NCBI RefSeq assembly: GCF_021869535.1
Contig: NW_026262739.1
Span: 1-64,000, forward strand
DNA: 64,000 nucleotides
Direction: 5' to 3'
Origin: Mytilus californianus
Lineage: Eukaryota > Mollusca > Bivalvia > Mytilida > Mytilidae
Below, piece after piece: positions 22,710 through 35,620 of this stretch. The position numbers and the translations under genes were made by a program. The notes under the pieces were generated by a model. That model searched no databases and had not been told where the DNA came from. It was given only the letters and a program-made list of their open reading frames with translations. Every line of letters begins with the position of its first letter. Position 1 is the first letter of the stretch.

Positions 22710-23931
22710 GGGTTAAAAAATAGAACATACAGAATTTCACAAAATCTGGTTTATCTCAGAGATTTTTAAGAATTTAACTCAAATATGAAGTTTTATAAAT
22801 ATTTCATGAAGATTGAGAAAATCCTGGGCCTTAACTATGATGACTCAGCATAAATTCACAGTTTACAGTATGCATGGTTTACTTAAAGCCCTGAATTCAA
22901 AATAAATTCATAATATATGCCTATTTGTAATTTAAATTGTTTAGAAGTGCTTATATTTACTCTTCACAGTAATTGCAACTCATTGATCCTTCCTAAATAT
23001 TTCTGGTGGGGTGTTTTTGTCCTGTCGATAACCCAAAAGTAAGCCGTAACGCCTAAATGTGCTTTTTTGTGACTGCGGCATAAAAAAGTACAAGCTAGAA
23101 TTACAAAAAGACCTCAGTAAAACTTACAATAGTGTGTTCTATCCTAAATATGTAGTAAATATTTCACATTGCTAGAAACAGGGAAAAAAATTAGGAAATG
23201 TGAGGCCCCAGGGGCAAAAAACAGAGGAAAATGCCTACCCCTGAGTCATAAAACAGATAATTTAACTTGTAAATGCTATGATTTTTTTATTTGAAAGGTC
23301 TTTTATAAAGTAAACAATAACTGTGCTAGGAAGTTATGCAATAATCAGATGTAAGCAGTCATTTCAATCAAACTTTTAGTGAATTTATGCACCAGATTGA
23401 TATCTTCATAAATACAACTTTTGCAAATATGCCTTTGTTTAAACACTTCTAGGACATATATTAACTAACTTATGTTAGATATATGGTTAGGGATGATACT
23501 GTTGTGGCAAGAATTCTAAACTGACCATTTGAGGCAGAAATTGTGAACTTTCATTGACAAATAGGCATACAGTAAGATGTGGACTGGAGACACAGGCAGG
23601 ATTGGATACTTTGTATAATCTTGAATGTTGGAATGCTTAACTACTAAACAAAACATTTATAGTATTCTAAAATGCTTTCAATTTGTTATCAGAATAGTTT
23701 CAAACAGTTCATGTCAGAAAACATGCACATAGGGTAAGCTGGCAATAATTAGAGTCTTGTTTTCAAAATCTTGAAAAAATTGAAATAGGGGTAGGGGTAT
23801 AAAATGTACTGTAAAAGGAGACTTAGAGTATATGCAGTGATTTCTTTAAGGCTATAATTCTGATAAATAAGTATTGTTGTGAGAAAAAGTGTTTTTAGAG
23901 AGTTTTCTATTTGAATAAATGTTTGTATATA
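22710..23931 (+). repeat. Array unit 7 (S, 1222 bp), copy of unit 2
   Basis: Carries all the diagnostic variants of unit 2. I saw no difference from it by eye. Confidence 0.95.
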
Positions 23932-25605
23932 GGGTTAAAAAACAGAACATACAGAATTTCACAAAATCTGGTTTATCTCAGAGATTTTAAAGAATTTAAC
24001 TCAAATATGAAGTTTTATAAATATTTCATGAAGATTGAGAAAATCCTGGGCCTTAACTATGATGACTCAGCATAAATTCACAGTTTACAGTATGCATGGT
24101 TTACTTAAAGCCCTGAATTCAAAATAAATTCATAATATATGCCTATTTGTAATTTAAATTGTTTAGAAGTGCTTATATTTACTCTTCACAGTAATTGCAA
24201 CTCATTGATCCTTCCTAAATATTTCTGGTGGGGTGTTTTTGTCCTGTCGATAACCCAAAAGTAAGCCGTAACGCCTAAATGTGCTTTTTTGTGACTGCGG
24301 CATAAAAAAGTACAAGCTAGAATTACAAAAAGACCTCAGTAAAACTTACAATAGTGTGTTCTATCCTAAATATGTAGTAAATATTTCACATTGCTAGAAA
24401 CAGGGAAAAAAATTAGGAAATGTGAGGCCCCAGGGGCAAAAAACAGAGGAAAATGCCTACCCCTGAGTCATAAAACAGATAATTTAACTTGTAAATGCTA
24501 TGATTTTTTTATTTGAAAGGTCTTTTATAAAGTAAACAATAACTGTGCTAGGAAGTTATGCAATAATCAGATGTAAGCAGTCATTTCAATCAAACTTTTA
24601 GTGAAAATATGCACCAGACTGATATCTTCATAAATACAACTTTTGCAAATATGCCTTTGTTTAAACACTTCTAGGACATATATTAACTAACTTATGTTAG
24701 ATATATGGTTAGGGATGATACTGTTGTGACAAGAATTCTAAACTGACCATTTGAGGCAGAAATTGTGAACTTTCATTGACAAATAGGCATACAGTAAGAT
24801 GTGGACTGGAGACACAGGCAGGATTGGATACTTTGTATAATCTTGAATGTTGGAATGCTTAACTACTAAACAAAACATTTATAGTATTCTAAAATGCTTT
24901 CAATTTGTTATCAGAATAGTTTCAAACAGTTCATGTCAGAAAACATGCACATAGGGTAAGCTGGCAATAATTAGAGTCTTGTTTTCAAAATCTTGAAAAA
25001 ATTGAAACAGGGGTAGGGGTATAAAATGTACTGTAAAAGGAGACTTAGAGTATATGCAGTGATTTCTTTAAGGCTATAATTCTGATAAATAAGTATTGTT
25101 GTGAGAAAAAGTGTTTTTAGAGAGTTTTCTATTTGAATAAATGTTTGTATAGGTTGCACTTTGTAAATACAGCTGTTTCTCAAACCACGCCTCTTTTGGG
25201 GAGATATTTAATATTCATAGGTATGTTAATTTGTTAACGTACTGGTTCCCATTGATGATCTCTGTGTTTCATCTCATAGAGACATCACTTGGGAATGTAA
25301 CCAGTATAGATAATCATGGTAGCGGCTAAATTTTAATTCTTAGGAGGTCCAAAAATGGAGGTAAGGGTAGTATAGAATTTTAGTATAAGTTTAAACTCTT
25401 AGAAGTTCAGGGCATATAAATGTTGAAAATATGACGCACAGCCCTATATTTTGACCTTTGAATAAAATAGTAGTGCATATAAACTTTCCGTTCTGGGATA
25501 TTATTTTTCACGAAACTTCATAGTAAAAGTGTCACAGTTTAAGCCGCAAAGGGAGTTCCTATGGGAAATTGCATTGTCTGTATTTACAGAATTGCAACCT
25601 ATATA
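23932..25605 (+). repeat. Array unit 8 (L, 1674 bp), copy of unit 3
   Basis: Shares ggttaaaaaaCagaac and gtgaAAAtatgcacc with unit 3. Confidence 0.95.
25152..25599. mobile_element. MITE copy in unit 8
   Basis: A 'gataatcatgg' variant, TATA-flanked, matching the copy in unit 3. Confidence 0.85.
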
Positions 25606-27279
25606 GGGTTAAAAAATAGAACATACAGAATTTCACAAAATCTGGTTTATCTCAGAGATTTTAAAGAATTTAACTCAAATATGAAGTTTTATAAATATTT
25701 CATGAAGATTGAGAAAATCCTGGGCCTTAACTGTGATGACTCAGCATAAATTCACAGTTTACAGTATGCATGGTTTACTTAAAGCCCTGAATTCAAAATA
25801 AATTCATAATATATGCCTATTTGTAATTTAAATTGTTTAGAAGTGCTTATATTTACTCTTCACAGTAATTGCAACTCATTGATCCTTCCTAAATATTTCT
25901 GGTGGGGTGTTTTTGTCCTGTCGATAACCCAAAAGTAAGCCGTAACGCCTAAATGTGCTTTTTTGTGACTGCGGCATAAAAAAGTACAAGCTAGAATTAC
26001 AAAAAGACCTCAGTAAAACTTACAATAGTGTGTTCTATCCTAAATATGTAGTAAATATTTCACATTGCTAGAAACAGGGAAAAAAATTAGGAAATGTGAG
26101 GCCCCAGGGGCAAAAAACAGAGGAAAATGCCTACCCCTGAGTCATAAAACAGATAATTTAACTTGTAAATGCTATGATTTTTTTATTTGAAAGGTCTTTT
26201 ATAAAGTAAACAATAACTGTGCTAGGAGGTTATGCAATAATCAGATGTAAGCAGTCATTTCAATCAAACTTTTAGTGAATTTATGCACCAGACTGATATC
26301 TTCATAAATACAACTTTTGCAAATATGCCTTTGTTTAAACACTTCTAGGACATATATTAACTAACTTATGTTAGATATATGGTTAGGGATGATACTGTTG
26401 TGACAAGAATTCTAAACTGACCATTTGAGGCAGAAATTGTGAACTTTCATTGACAAATAGGCATACAGTAAGATGTGGACTGGAGACACAGGCAGGATTG
26501 GATACTTTGTATAATCTTGAATGTTGGAATGCTTAACTACTAAACAAAACATTTATAGTATTCTAAAATGCTTTCAATTTGTTATCAGAATAGTTTCAAA
26601 CAGTTCATGTCAGAAAACATGCACATAGGGTAAGCTGGCAATAATTAGAGTCTTGTTTTCAAAATCTTGAAAAAATTGAAACAGGGGTAGGGGTATAAAA
26701 TGTACTGTAAAAGGAGACTTAGAGTATATGCAGTGATTTCTTTAAGGCTATAATTCTGATAAATAAGTATTGTTGTGAGAAAAAGTGTTTTTAGAGAGTT
26801 TTCTATTTGAATAAATGTTTGTATAGGTTGCACTTTGTAAATACAGCTGTTTCTCAAACCACGCCTCTTTTGGGGAGATATTTAATATTCATAGGTATGT
26901 TAATTTGTTAACGTACTGGTTCCCATTGATGATCTCTGTATTTCATCTCATAGAGACATCACTTGGGAATGTAACCAGTATAGATAAACATGGTAGCGGC
27001 TAAATTTTAATTCTTAGGAGGTCCAAAAATGGAGGTAAGGGTAGTATAGAATTTTAGTATAAGTTTAAACTCTTAGAAGTTCAGGGCATATAAATGTTGA
27101 AAATATGACGCACAGCCCTATATTTTGACCTTTGAATAAAATAGTAGTGCATATAAACTTTCCGTTCTGGGATATTATTTTTCACGAAACTTCATAGTAA
27201 AAGTGTCACAGTTTAAGCCGCAAAGGGAGTTCCTATGGGAAATTGCATTGTCTGTATTTACAGAATTGCAACCTATATA
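25606..27279 (+). repeat. Array unit 9 (L, 1674 bp), copy of unit 4
   Basis: Shares aactGtgatgac and ctaggaGgttatg with unit 4 but has gcagaAattg where unit 4 has a private C. Confidence 0.95.
26826..27273. mobile_element. MITE copy in unit 9
   Basis: A 'gataaacatgg' variant with a private change, ctctgtAtttcat, at about 26940. Flanked by TATA. Confidence 0.85.
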
Positions 27280-28964
27280 GGGTTAAAAAATAGAACATAC
27301 AGAATTTCACAAAATCTGGTTTATCTCAGAGATTTTAAAGAATTTAACTCAAATATGAAGTTTTATAAATATTTCATGAAGATTGAGAAAATCCTGGGCC
27401 TTAACTATGATGACTCAGCATAAATTCACAGTTTACAGTATGCATGGTTTACTTAAAGCCCTGAATTCAAAATAAATTCATAATATATGCCTATTTGTAA
27501 TTTAAATTGTTTAGAAGTGCTTATATTTACTCTTCACAGTAATTGCAACTCATTGATCCTTCCTAAATATTTCTGGTGGGGTGTTTTTGTCCTGTCGATA
27601 ACCCAAAAGTAAGCCGTAACACCTAAATGTGCTTTTTTGTGACTGCGGCATAAAAAAGTACAAGCTAGAATTACAAAAAGACCTCAGTAAAACTTACAAT
27701 AGTGTGTTCTATCCTAAATATGTAGTAAATATTTCACATTGCTAGAAACAGGGAAAAAAATTAGGAAATGTGAGGCCCCAGGGGCAAAAAACAGAGGAAA
27801 ATGCCTACCCCTGAGTCATAAAACAGATAATTTAACTTGTAAATGCTATGATTTTTTTATTTGAAAGGTCTTTTATAAAGTAAACAATAACTGTGCTAGG
27901 AAGGTATGCAATAATCAGATGTAAGCAGTCATTTCAATCAAACTTTTAGTGAATTTATGCACCAGATTGATATCTTCATAAATAAAACTTTTGCAAATAT
28001 GCCTTTGTTTAAACACTTCTAGGACATATATTAACTAACTTATGTTAGATATATGGTTAGGGATGATACTGTTGTGACAAGAATTCTAAACTGACCATTT
28101 GAGGCAGAAATTGTGAACTTTCATTGACAAATAGGCATACAGTAAGATGTGGACTGGAGACACAGGCAGGATTGGATACTTTGTATAATCTTGAATGTTG
28201 GAATGCTTAACTACTAAACAAAACATTTATAGTATTCTAAAATGCTTTCAATTTGTTATCAGAATAGTTTCAAACAGGTTTTAGACAGTTCATGTCAGAA
28301 AACATGCACATAGGGTAAGCTGGCAATAATTAGAGTCTTGTTTTCAAAATCTTGAAAAAATTGAAACAGGGGTAGTGGTATAAAATGTACTGTAAAAGGA
28401 GACTTAGAGTATATGCAGTGATTTCTTTAAGGCTATAATTCTGATAAATAAGTATTGTTGTGAGAAAAAGTGTTTTTAGAGAGTTTTCTATTTGAATAAA
28501 TGTTTGTATAGGTTGCACTTTGTAAATACAGCTGTTTCTCAAACCACGCCTCTTTTGGGGAGATATTTAATATTCATAGGTATGTTAATTTGTTAACGTA
28601 CTGGTTCCCATTGATGATCTCTGTGTTTCATCTCATAGAGACATCACTTGGGAATGTAACCAGTATAGATAATCATGGTAGCGGCTAAATTTTAATTCTT
28701 AGGAGGTCCAAAAATGGAGGTAAGGGTAGTATAGAATTTTAGTATAAGTTTAAACTCTTAGAAGTTCAGGGCATATAAATGTTGAAAATATGACGCACAG
28801 CCCTATATTTTGACCTTTGAATAAAATAGTAGTGCATATAAACTTTCCGTTCTGGGATATTATTTTTCACGAAACTTCATAGTAAAAGTGTCACAGTTTA
28901 AGCCGCAAAGGGAGTTCCTATGGGAAATTGCATTGTCTGTATTTACAGAATTGCAACCTATATA
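27280..28964 (+). repeat. Array unit 10 (L with 11-bp insertion, 1685 bp), copy of unit 5
   Basis: Shares gtaacAcctaaatg, ggaagGtatgc and taaataAaactt with unit 5. A private ggggtagTggta is at about 28375. Confidence 0.95.
28511..28958. mobile_element. MITE copy in unit 10
   Basis: A 'gataatcatgg' variant, TATA-flanked. Confidence 0.85.
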
Positions 28965-30649
28965 GGGTTAAAAAATAGAACATACAGAATTTCACAAAAT
29001 CTGGTTTATCTCAGAGATTTTAAAGAATTTAACTCAAATATGAAGTTTTATAAATATTTCATGAAGATTGAGAAAATCCTGGGCCTTAACTGTGATGACT
29101 CAGCATAAATTCACAGTTTACAGTATGCATGGTTTACTTAAAGCCCTGAATTCAAAATAAATTCATAATATATGCCTATTTGTAATTTAAATTGTTTAGA
29201 AGTGCTTATATTTACTCTTCACAGTAATTGCAACTCATTGATCCTTCCTAAATATTTCTGGTGGGGTGTTTTTGTCCTGTCGATAACCCAAAAGTAAGCC
29301 GTAACGCCTAAATGTGCTTTTTTGTGACTGCGGCATAAAAAAGTACAAGCTAGAATTACAAAAAGACCTCAGTAAAACTTACAATAGTGTGTTCTATCCT
29401 AAATATGTAGTAAATATTTCACATTGCTAGAAACAGGGAAAAAAATTAGGAAATGTGAGGCCCCAGGGGCAAAAAACAGAGGAAAATGCCTACCCCTGAG
29501 TCATAAAACAGATAATTTAACTTGTAAATGCTATGATTTTTTTATTTGAAAGGTCTTTTATAAAGTAAACAATAACTGTGCTAGGAAGTTATGCAATAAT
29601 CAGATGTAAGCAGTCATTTCAATCAAACTTTTAGTGAATTTATGCACCAGACTGATATCTTCATAAATACAACTTTTGCAAATATGCCTTTGTTTAAACA
29701 CTTCTAGGACATATATTAACTAACTTATGTTAGATATATGGTTAGGGATGATACTGTTGTGACAAGAATTCTAAACTGACCATTTGAGGCAGAAATTGTG
29801 AACTTTCATTGACAAATAGGCATACAGTAAGATGTGGACTGGAGACACAGGCAGGATTGGATACTTTGTATAATCTTGAATGTTGGAATGCTTAACTACT
29901 AAACAAAACATTTATAGTATTCTAAAATGCTTTCAATTTGTTATCAGAATAGTTTCAAACAGGTGTTAGACAGTTCATGTCAGAAAACATGCACATAGGG
30001 TAAGCTGGCAATAATTAGAGTCTTGTTTTCAAAATCTTGAAAAAATTGAAACAGGGGTAGGGGTATAAAATGTACTGTAAAAGGAGACTTAGAGTATATG
30101 CAGTGATTTCTTTAAGGCTATAATTCTGATAAATAAGTATTGTTGTGAGAAAAAGTGTTTTTAGAGAGTTTTCTATTTGAATAAATGTTTGTATAGGTTG
30201 CACTTTGTAAATACAGCTGTTTCTCAAACCACGCCTCTTTTGGGGAGATATTTAATATTCATAGGTATGTTAATTTGTTAACGTACTGGTTCCCATTGAT
30301 GATCTCTGTGTTTCATCTCATAGAGACATCACTTGGGAATGTAACCAGTATAGATAAACATGGTAGCGGCTAAATTTTAATTCTTAGGAGGTCCAAAAAT
30401 GGAGGTAAGGGTAGTATAGAATTTTAGTATAAGTTTAAACTCTTAGAAGTTCAGGGCATATAAATGTTGAAAATATGCCGCACAGCCCTATATTTTGACC
30501 TTTGAATAAAATAGTAGTGCATATAAACTTTCCGTTCTGGGATATTATTTTTCACGAAACTTCATAGTAAAAGTGTCACAGTTTAAGCCGCAAAGGGAGT
30601 TCCTATGGGAAATTGCATTGTCTGTATTTACAGAATTGCAACCTATATA
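28965..30649 (+). repeat. Array unit 11 (L with 11-bp insertion, 1685 bp)
   Basis: The left part matches unit 6. The insertion reads gtGttagacag, a private change. Unlike unit 6 it keeps the MITE and the common cttGAaaaaattg form. Confidence 0.95.
30196..30643. mobile_element. MITE copy in unit 11
   Basis: A 'gataaacatgg' variant with a private atatgCcgcacag near 30478. TATA-flanked. Confidence 0.85.
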
Positions 30650-31884
30650 GGGTTAAAAAATAGAACATACAGAATTTCACAAAATCTGGTTTATCTCAGA
30701 GATTTTTAAGAATTTAACTCAAATATGAAGTTTTATAAATATTTCATGAAGATTGAGAAAAAATCCTGGGCCTTAACTATGATGACTCAGCATAAATTCA
30801 CAGTTTACAGTATGCATGGTTTACTTAAAGCCCTGAATTCAAAATAAATTCATAATATATGCCTATTTGTAATTTAAATTGTTTAGAAGTGCTTATATTT
30901 ACTCTTCACAGTAATTGCAACTCATTGATCCTTCCTAAATATTTCTGGTGGGGTGTTTTTGTCCTGTCGATAACCCAAAAGTAAGCCGTAACGCCTAAAT
31001 GTGCTTTTTTGTGACTGCGGCATAAAAAAGTACAAGCTAGAATTACAAAAAGACCTCAGTAAAACTTACAATAGTGTGTTCTATCCTAAATATGTAGTAA
31101 ATATTTCACATTGCTAGAAACAGGGAAAAAAATTAGGAAATGTGAGGCCCCAGGGGCAAAAAACAGAGGAAAATGCCTACCCCTGAGTCATAAAACAGAT
31201 AATTTAACTTGTAAATGCTATGATTTTTTTATTTGAAAGGTCTTTTATAAAGTAAACAATAACTGTGCTAGGAAGTTATGCAATAATCAGATGTAAGCAG
31301 TCATTTCAATCAAACTTTTAGTGAATTTATGCACCAGATTGATATCTTCATAAATAAAACTTTTGCAAATATGCCTTTGTTTAAACACTTCTAGGACATA
31401 TATTAACTAACTTATGTTAGATATATGGTTAGGGATGATACTGTTGTGACAAGAATTCTAAACTGACCATTTGAGGCAGAAATTGTGAACTTTCATTGAC
31501 AAATAGGCATACAGTAAGATGTGGACTGGAGACACAGGCAGGATTGGATACTTTGTATAATCTTGAATGTTGGAATGCTTAACTACTAAACAAAACATTT
31601 ATAGTATTCTAAAATGCTTTCAATTTGTTATCAGAATAGTTTCAAACAGGTTTTAGACAGTTCATGTCAGAAAACATGCACATAGGGTAAGCTGGCAATA
31701 ATTAGAGTCTTGTTTTCAAAATCTTGAAAAAATTGAAACAGGGGTAGGGGTATAAAATGTACTGTAAAAGGAGACTTAGAGTATATGCAGTGATTTCTTT
31801 AAGGCTATAATTCTGATAAATAAGTATTGTTGTGAGAAAAAGTGTTTATAGAGAGTTTTCTATTTGAATAAATGTTTGTATATA
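30650..31884 (+). repeat. Array unit 12 (S with 11-bp insertion, 1235 bp)
   Basis: Has gagatttttaag like units 2 and 7, two extra A (gagaaaaaatcc) near 30758 and taaataAaactt like units 5 and 10. No MITE. Confidence 0.95.
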
Positions 31885-33116
31885 GGGTTAAAAAATAGAA
31901 CATACAGAATTTCACAAAATCTGGTTTATCTCAGAGATTTTAAAGAATTTAACTCAAATATGAAGTTTTATAAATATTTCATGAAGATTGGGAAAATCCT
32001 GGGCCTTAACTATGATGACTCAGCATAAATTCACAGTTTACAGTATGCATGGTTTACTTAAAGCCCTGAATTCAAAATAAATTCATAATATATGCCTATT
32101 TGTAATTTAAATTGTTTAGAAGTGCTTATATTTACTCTTCACAGTAATTGCAACTCATTGATCCTTCCTAAATATTTCTGGTGGGGTGTTTTTGTCCTGT
32201 CGATAACCCAAAAGTAAGCCGTAACGCCTAAATGTGCTTTTTTGTGACTGCGGCATAAAAAAGTACAAGCTAGAATTACAAAAGACCTCAGTAAAACTTA
32301 CAATAGTGTGTTCTATCCTAAATATGTAGTAAATATTTCACATTGCTAGAAACAGGGTAAAAAATTAGGAAATGTGAGGCCCCAGGGGCAAAAAACAGAG
32401 GAAAATGCCTACCCCTGAGTCATAAAACAGATAATTTAACTTGTAAATGCTATGATTTTTTTATTTGAAAGGTCTTTTATAAAGTAAACAATAACTGTGC
32501 TAGGAAGTTATGCAATAATCAGATGTAAGCAGTCATTTCAATCAAACTTTTAGTGAATTTATGCACCAGACTGATATCTTCATAAATACAACTTTTGCAA
32601 ATATGCCTTTGTTTAAACACTTCTAGGACATATATTAACTAACTTATGTTAGATATATGGTTAGGGATGATACTATTGTGACAAGAATTCTAAACTGACC
32701 ATTTGAGGCAGAAATTGTGAACTTTCATTGACAAATAGGCATACAGTAAGATGTGGACTGGAGACACAGGCAGGATTGGATACTTTGTATAATCTTGAAT
32801 GTTGGAATGCTTAACTACTAAACAAAACATTTATAGTATTCTAAAATGCTTTCAATTTGTTATCAGAATAGTTTCAAACAGGTTTTAGACAGTTCATGTC
32901 AGAAAACATGCACATAGGGTAAGCTGGCAATAATTAGAGTCTTGTTTTCAAAATCTTTAAAAAATTGAAACAGGGGTAGGGGTATAAAATGTACTGTAAA
33001 AGGAGACTTAGAGTATATGCAGTGATTTCTTTAAGGCTATAATTCTGATAAATAAGTATTGTTGTGAGAAAAAGTGTTTTTAGAGAGTTTTCTATTTGAA
33101 TAAATGTTTGTATATA
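31885..33116 (+). repeat. Array unit 13 (S with 11-bp insertion, 1232 bp)
   Basis: More private changes than the other units: attgGgaaaatcc, a one-base deletion in acaaaagacc, cagggTaaaaaatt and actAttgtgac. No MITE. Confidence 0.95.
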
Positions 33117-34788
33117 GGGTTAAAAAATAGAACATACAGAATTTCACAAAATCTGGTTTATCTCAGAGATTTTAAAGAATTTAACTCAAATATGAAGTTT
33201 TATAAATATTTCATGAAGATTGAGAAAATCCTGGGCCTTAACTATGATGACTCAGCATAAATTCACAGTTTACAGTATGCATGGTTTACTTAAAGCCCTG
33301 AATTCAAAATAAATTCATAATATATGCCTATTTGTAATTTAAATTGTTTAGAAGTGCTTATATTTACTCTTCACAGTAATTGCAACTCATTGATCCTTCC
33401 TAAATATTTCTGGTGGGGTGTTTTTGTCCTGTCGATAACCCAAAAGTAAGCCGTAACGCCTAAATGTGCTTTTTTGTGACTGCGGCATAAAAAAGTACAA
33501 GCTAGAATTACAAAAAGACCTCAGTAAAACTTACAATAGTGTGTTCTATCCTAAATATGTAGTAAATATTTCACATTGCTAGAAACAGGGAAAAAATTTA
33601 GGAAATGTGAGGCCCCAGGGGCAAAAAACAGAGGAAAATGCCTACCCCTGAGTCATAAAACAGATAATTTAACTTGTAAATGCTATTATTTTTTTATTTG
33701 AAAGGTCTTTTATAAAGTAAACAATAACTGTGCTAGGAAGTTATGCAATAATCAGATGTAATCAGTCATTTCAATCAAACTTTTAGTGAGTTTATGCACC
33801 AGACTGATATCTTCATAAATACAACTTTTGCAAATATGCCTTTGTTTAAACACTTCTAGGACATATATTAACTAACTTATGTTAGATATATGGTTAGGGA
33901 TGATACTGTTGTGACAAGAATTCTAAACTGACCATTTGAGGCAGAAATTGTGAACTTTCATTGACAAATAGGCATACAGTAAGATGTGGACTGGAGACAC
34001 AGGCAGGATTGGATACTTTGTATAATCTTGAATGTTGGAATGCTTAACTACTAAACAAAACATTTATAGTATTCTAAAATGCTTTCAATTTGTTATCAGA
34101 ATAGTTTCAAACAGTTCATGTCAGAAAACATGCACATAGGGTAAGCTGGCAATAATTAGAGTCTTGTTTTCAAAATCTTGAAAAAATTGAAACAGGGGTA
34201 GGGGTATAAAATGTACTGTAAAAGGAGACTTAGAGTATATGCAGTGATTTCTTTAAGGCTATAATTCTGATAAATAAGTATTGTTGTGAGAAAAAGTGTT
34301 TTTAGAGAGTTTTCTATTTGAATAAATGTTTGTATAGGTTGCACTTTGTAAATACAGCTGTTTCTCAAACCACGCCTCTTTTGGGGAGATATTTAATATT
34401 CATAGGTATGTTAATTTGTTAACGTACTGGTTCCCATTGATGATCTCTGTGTTTCATCTCATAGAGACATCACTTGGGAATGTAACCAGTATAGATAAAC
34501 ATGGTAGCGGCTAAATTTTAATTCTTAGGAGGTCCAAAAATGGAGGTAAGGGTAGTATAGAATTTTAGTATAAGTTTAAACTCTTAGAAGTTCAGGGCAT
34601 ATAAATGTTGAAAATATGACGCACAGCCCTATATTTTGACCTTTGAATAAAATAGTAGTGCATATAAACTTTCCGTTCTGGGATATTATTTTTCACGAAA
34701 CTTCATAGTAAAAGTGTCACAGTTTTAGCCGCAAAGGGAGTTCCTATGGGAAATTGCATTGTCTGTATTTACAGAATTGCAACCTATA
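33117..34788 (+). repeat. Array unit 14 (L), last unit
   Basis: Private changes are aaaaaTttagg, ctattAttttt and gtaaTcagtc. It ends exactly after its MITE and one TATA, then passes into unrelated DNA (catgaagttg). Confidence 0.95.
34337..34784. mobile_element. MITE copy in unit 14, at the right edge of the array
   Basis: A 'gataaacatgg' variant with cagtttTagcc. TATA lies on both sides, but the right-hand TATA (34785-34788) joins non-array DNA. Confidence 0.85.
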
Positions 34789-34969
34789 CATGAAGTTGTA
34801 GGTCCAATTTTGTTTTTTTGGTGAATTACACATTTTAATTTAAAGTGTGCACTTTCCTCACCACAGTTCAAACTAATCCAGATGGTTTTTTTTCAGAATT
34901 ATTCTTCTTAGATCACAAAATAAATACATATATCACTTTTTAATACTGTGCACAGATATGCAAAGGACA
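34789..34969. other. Right flank of the array, nothing recognised
   Basis: AT-rich single-copy-looking sequence between the array and a tiny SINE insertion. Confidence 0.4.
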
Positions 34970-34983
34970 CACTAAAAAATATT

Positions 34984-35023
34984 TGCCACTTGACGTTAAG
35001 CAAACAACAATAAATCAATCAAT
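34984..35023 (+). mobile_element. Extremely 5-prime-truncated SINE copy (40 bp)
   Basis: Only tgccacttgacgttaagcaa and the CAAT-type tail remain. CACTAAAAAATATT flanks both sides (34970-34983 and 35024-35037). A short tail-only insert with a long target duplication is the signature of target-primed reverse transcription. Confidence 0.8.
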
Positions 35024-35118
35024 CACTAAAAAATATTAGTAAACTGACAACAGATGTACTCATCCAGAATCACACATGTAGCTCCATATATGCTCATACT
35101 TCGTATTTAAATGATGTG

Positions 35119-35501
35119 AAAAGCTCTCGAGTCCAAATTGGAGTCACTATAGGCGACGCCCAATGTGTTGGCCTTCCCTCTACCTTTTTTATTATGTCTT
35201 GTTCTTGTAGTTTGATAAGCTCTTTCTCAACCTTATCATAAAGGTGAAACGGTGTCCGTCTGTATCTCTACTACCGGTTTCTCATTTCCATCGATGTGCA
35301 GTTCAATTGGTTTCCCTTGCATTTATCAATGCCTTCAAACAGTTTAAGATATTTTGCTTTAGGATCGGTTATCAGGTTAATAATCTTTACAAGCCCTAGC
35401 TTGCTTGCGAGTGGGTATCCGTGGAAATCTCCATGATTTCCTTGAACTACATAGAAAGGGTCACAGTCAATAGTATTTTTGGTCTCGACACTAAGTGACA
35501 A
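35119..35501 (-). pseudogene. Ty3/Gypsy-type pol fragment (protease end to start of reverse transcriptase)
   Basis: On the minus strand, in order: YVVQGNHGDFHGYPLASKLG; LFEGIDKCKGNQ; and, after a frame change near 35305, LHIDGNEKP; then after another change near 35255, TPFHLYDKVEKELIKLQEQD followed by a VEG..WASPIV-type motif. This order (linker ending in LFEGIGKL-like, then RIPFHLR..VE.EL..LE, then WVSPIV) is that of Ty3/Gypsy pol around the start of the reverse transcriptase. At least two frameshifts and the absence of the RT core make it dead. No LTR was recognised nearby. Confidence 0.65.
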
Positions 35502-35620
35502 GTAGACTTAATTAAGGTGTCAGATGCAAACATATTAACACCTGTGTTTACAGTGTAGTCATGATTGCATCATGATTACCGTTATTTTAGGTAGAGGGAT
35601 CAGGGTTTTAAGTTAACGTT

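Larger units (their letters stand above)
13994..34788 (+). repeat. 20.8-kb tandem array, 14 units with higher-order structure
   Basis: Fourteen head-to-tail units begin at GGGTTAAAAAATAGAACATA, at 14000, 15222, 16444, 18118, 19792, 21477, 22710, 23932, 25606, 27280, 28965, 30650, 31885 and 33117. Short units (S) are 1222-1235 bp. Long units (L) are 1672-1685 bp, the extra length being a 448-bp MITE plus a 4-bp TATA. The order is S S L L L S S L L L L S S L. An 11-bp insertion (gttttagacag type) marks units 5, 6, 10, 11, 12 and 13. Units are nearly identical, and variant bases show that units 7-11 copy units 2-6. The open frames of 60-70 codons repeated here span the MITE-unit junction and are not convincing genes. 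The monomer itself matches nothing that I recognise. Confidence 0.97.

Noticed and set aside
13994..34788. Tandem 5S rRNA or snRNA gene cluster
   Set aside because: I looked for 5S, U1, U2 and U6 wording in the S unit and the MITE and found none.
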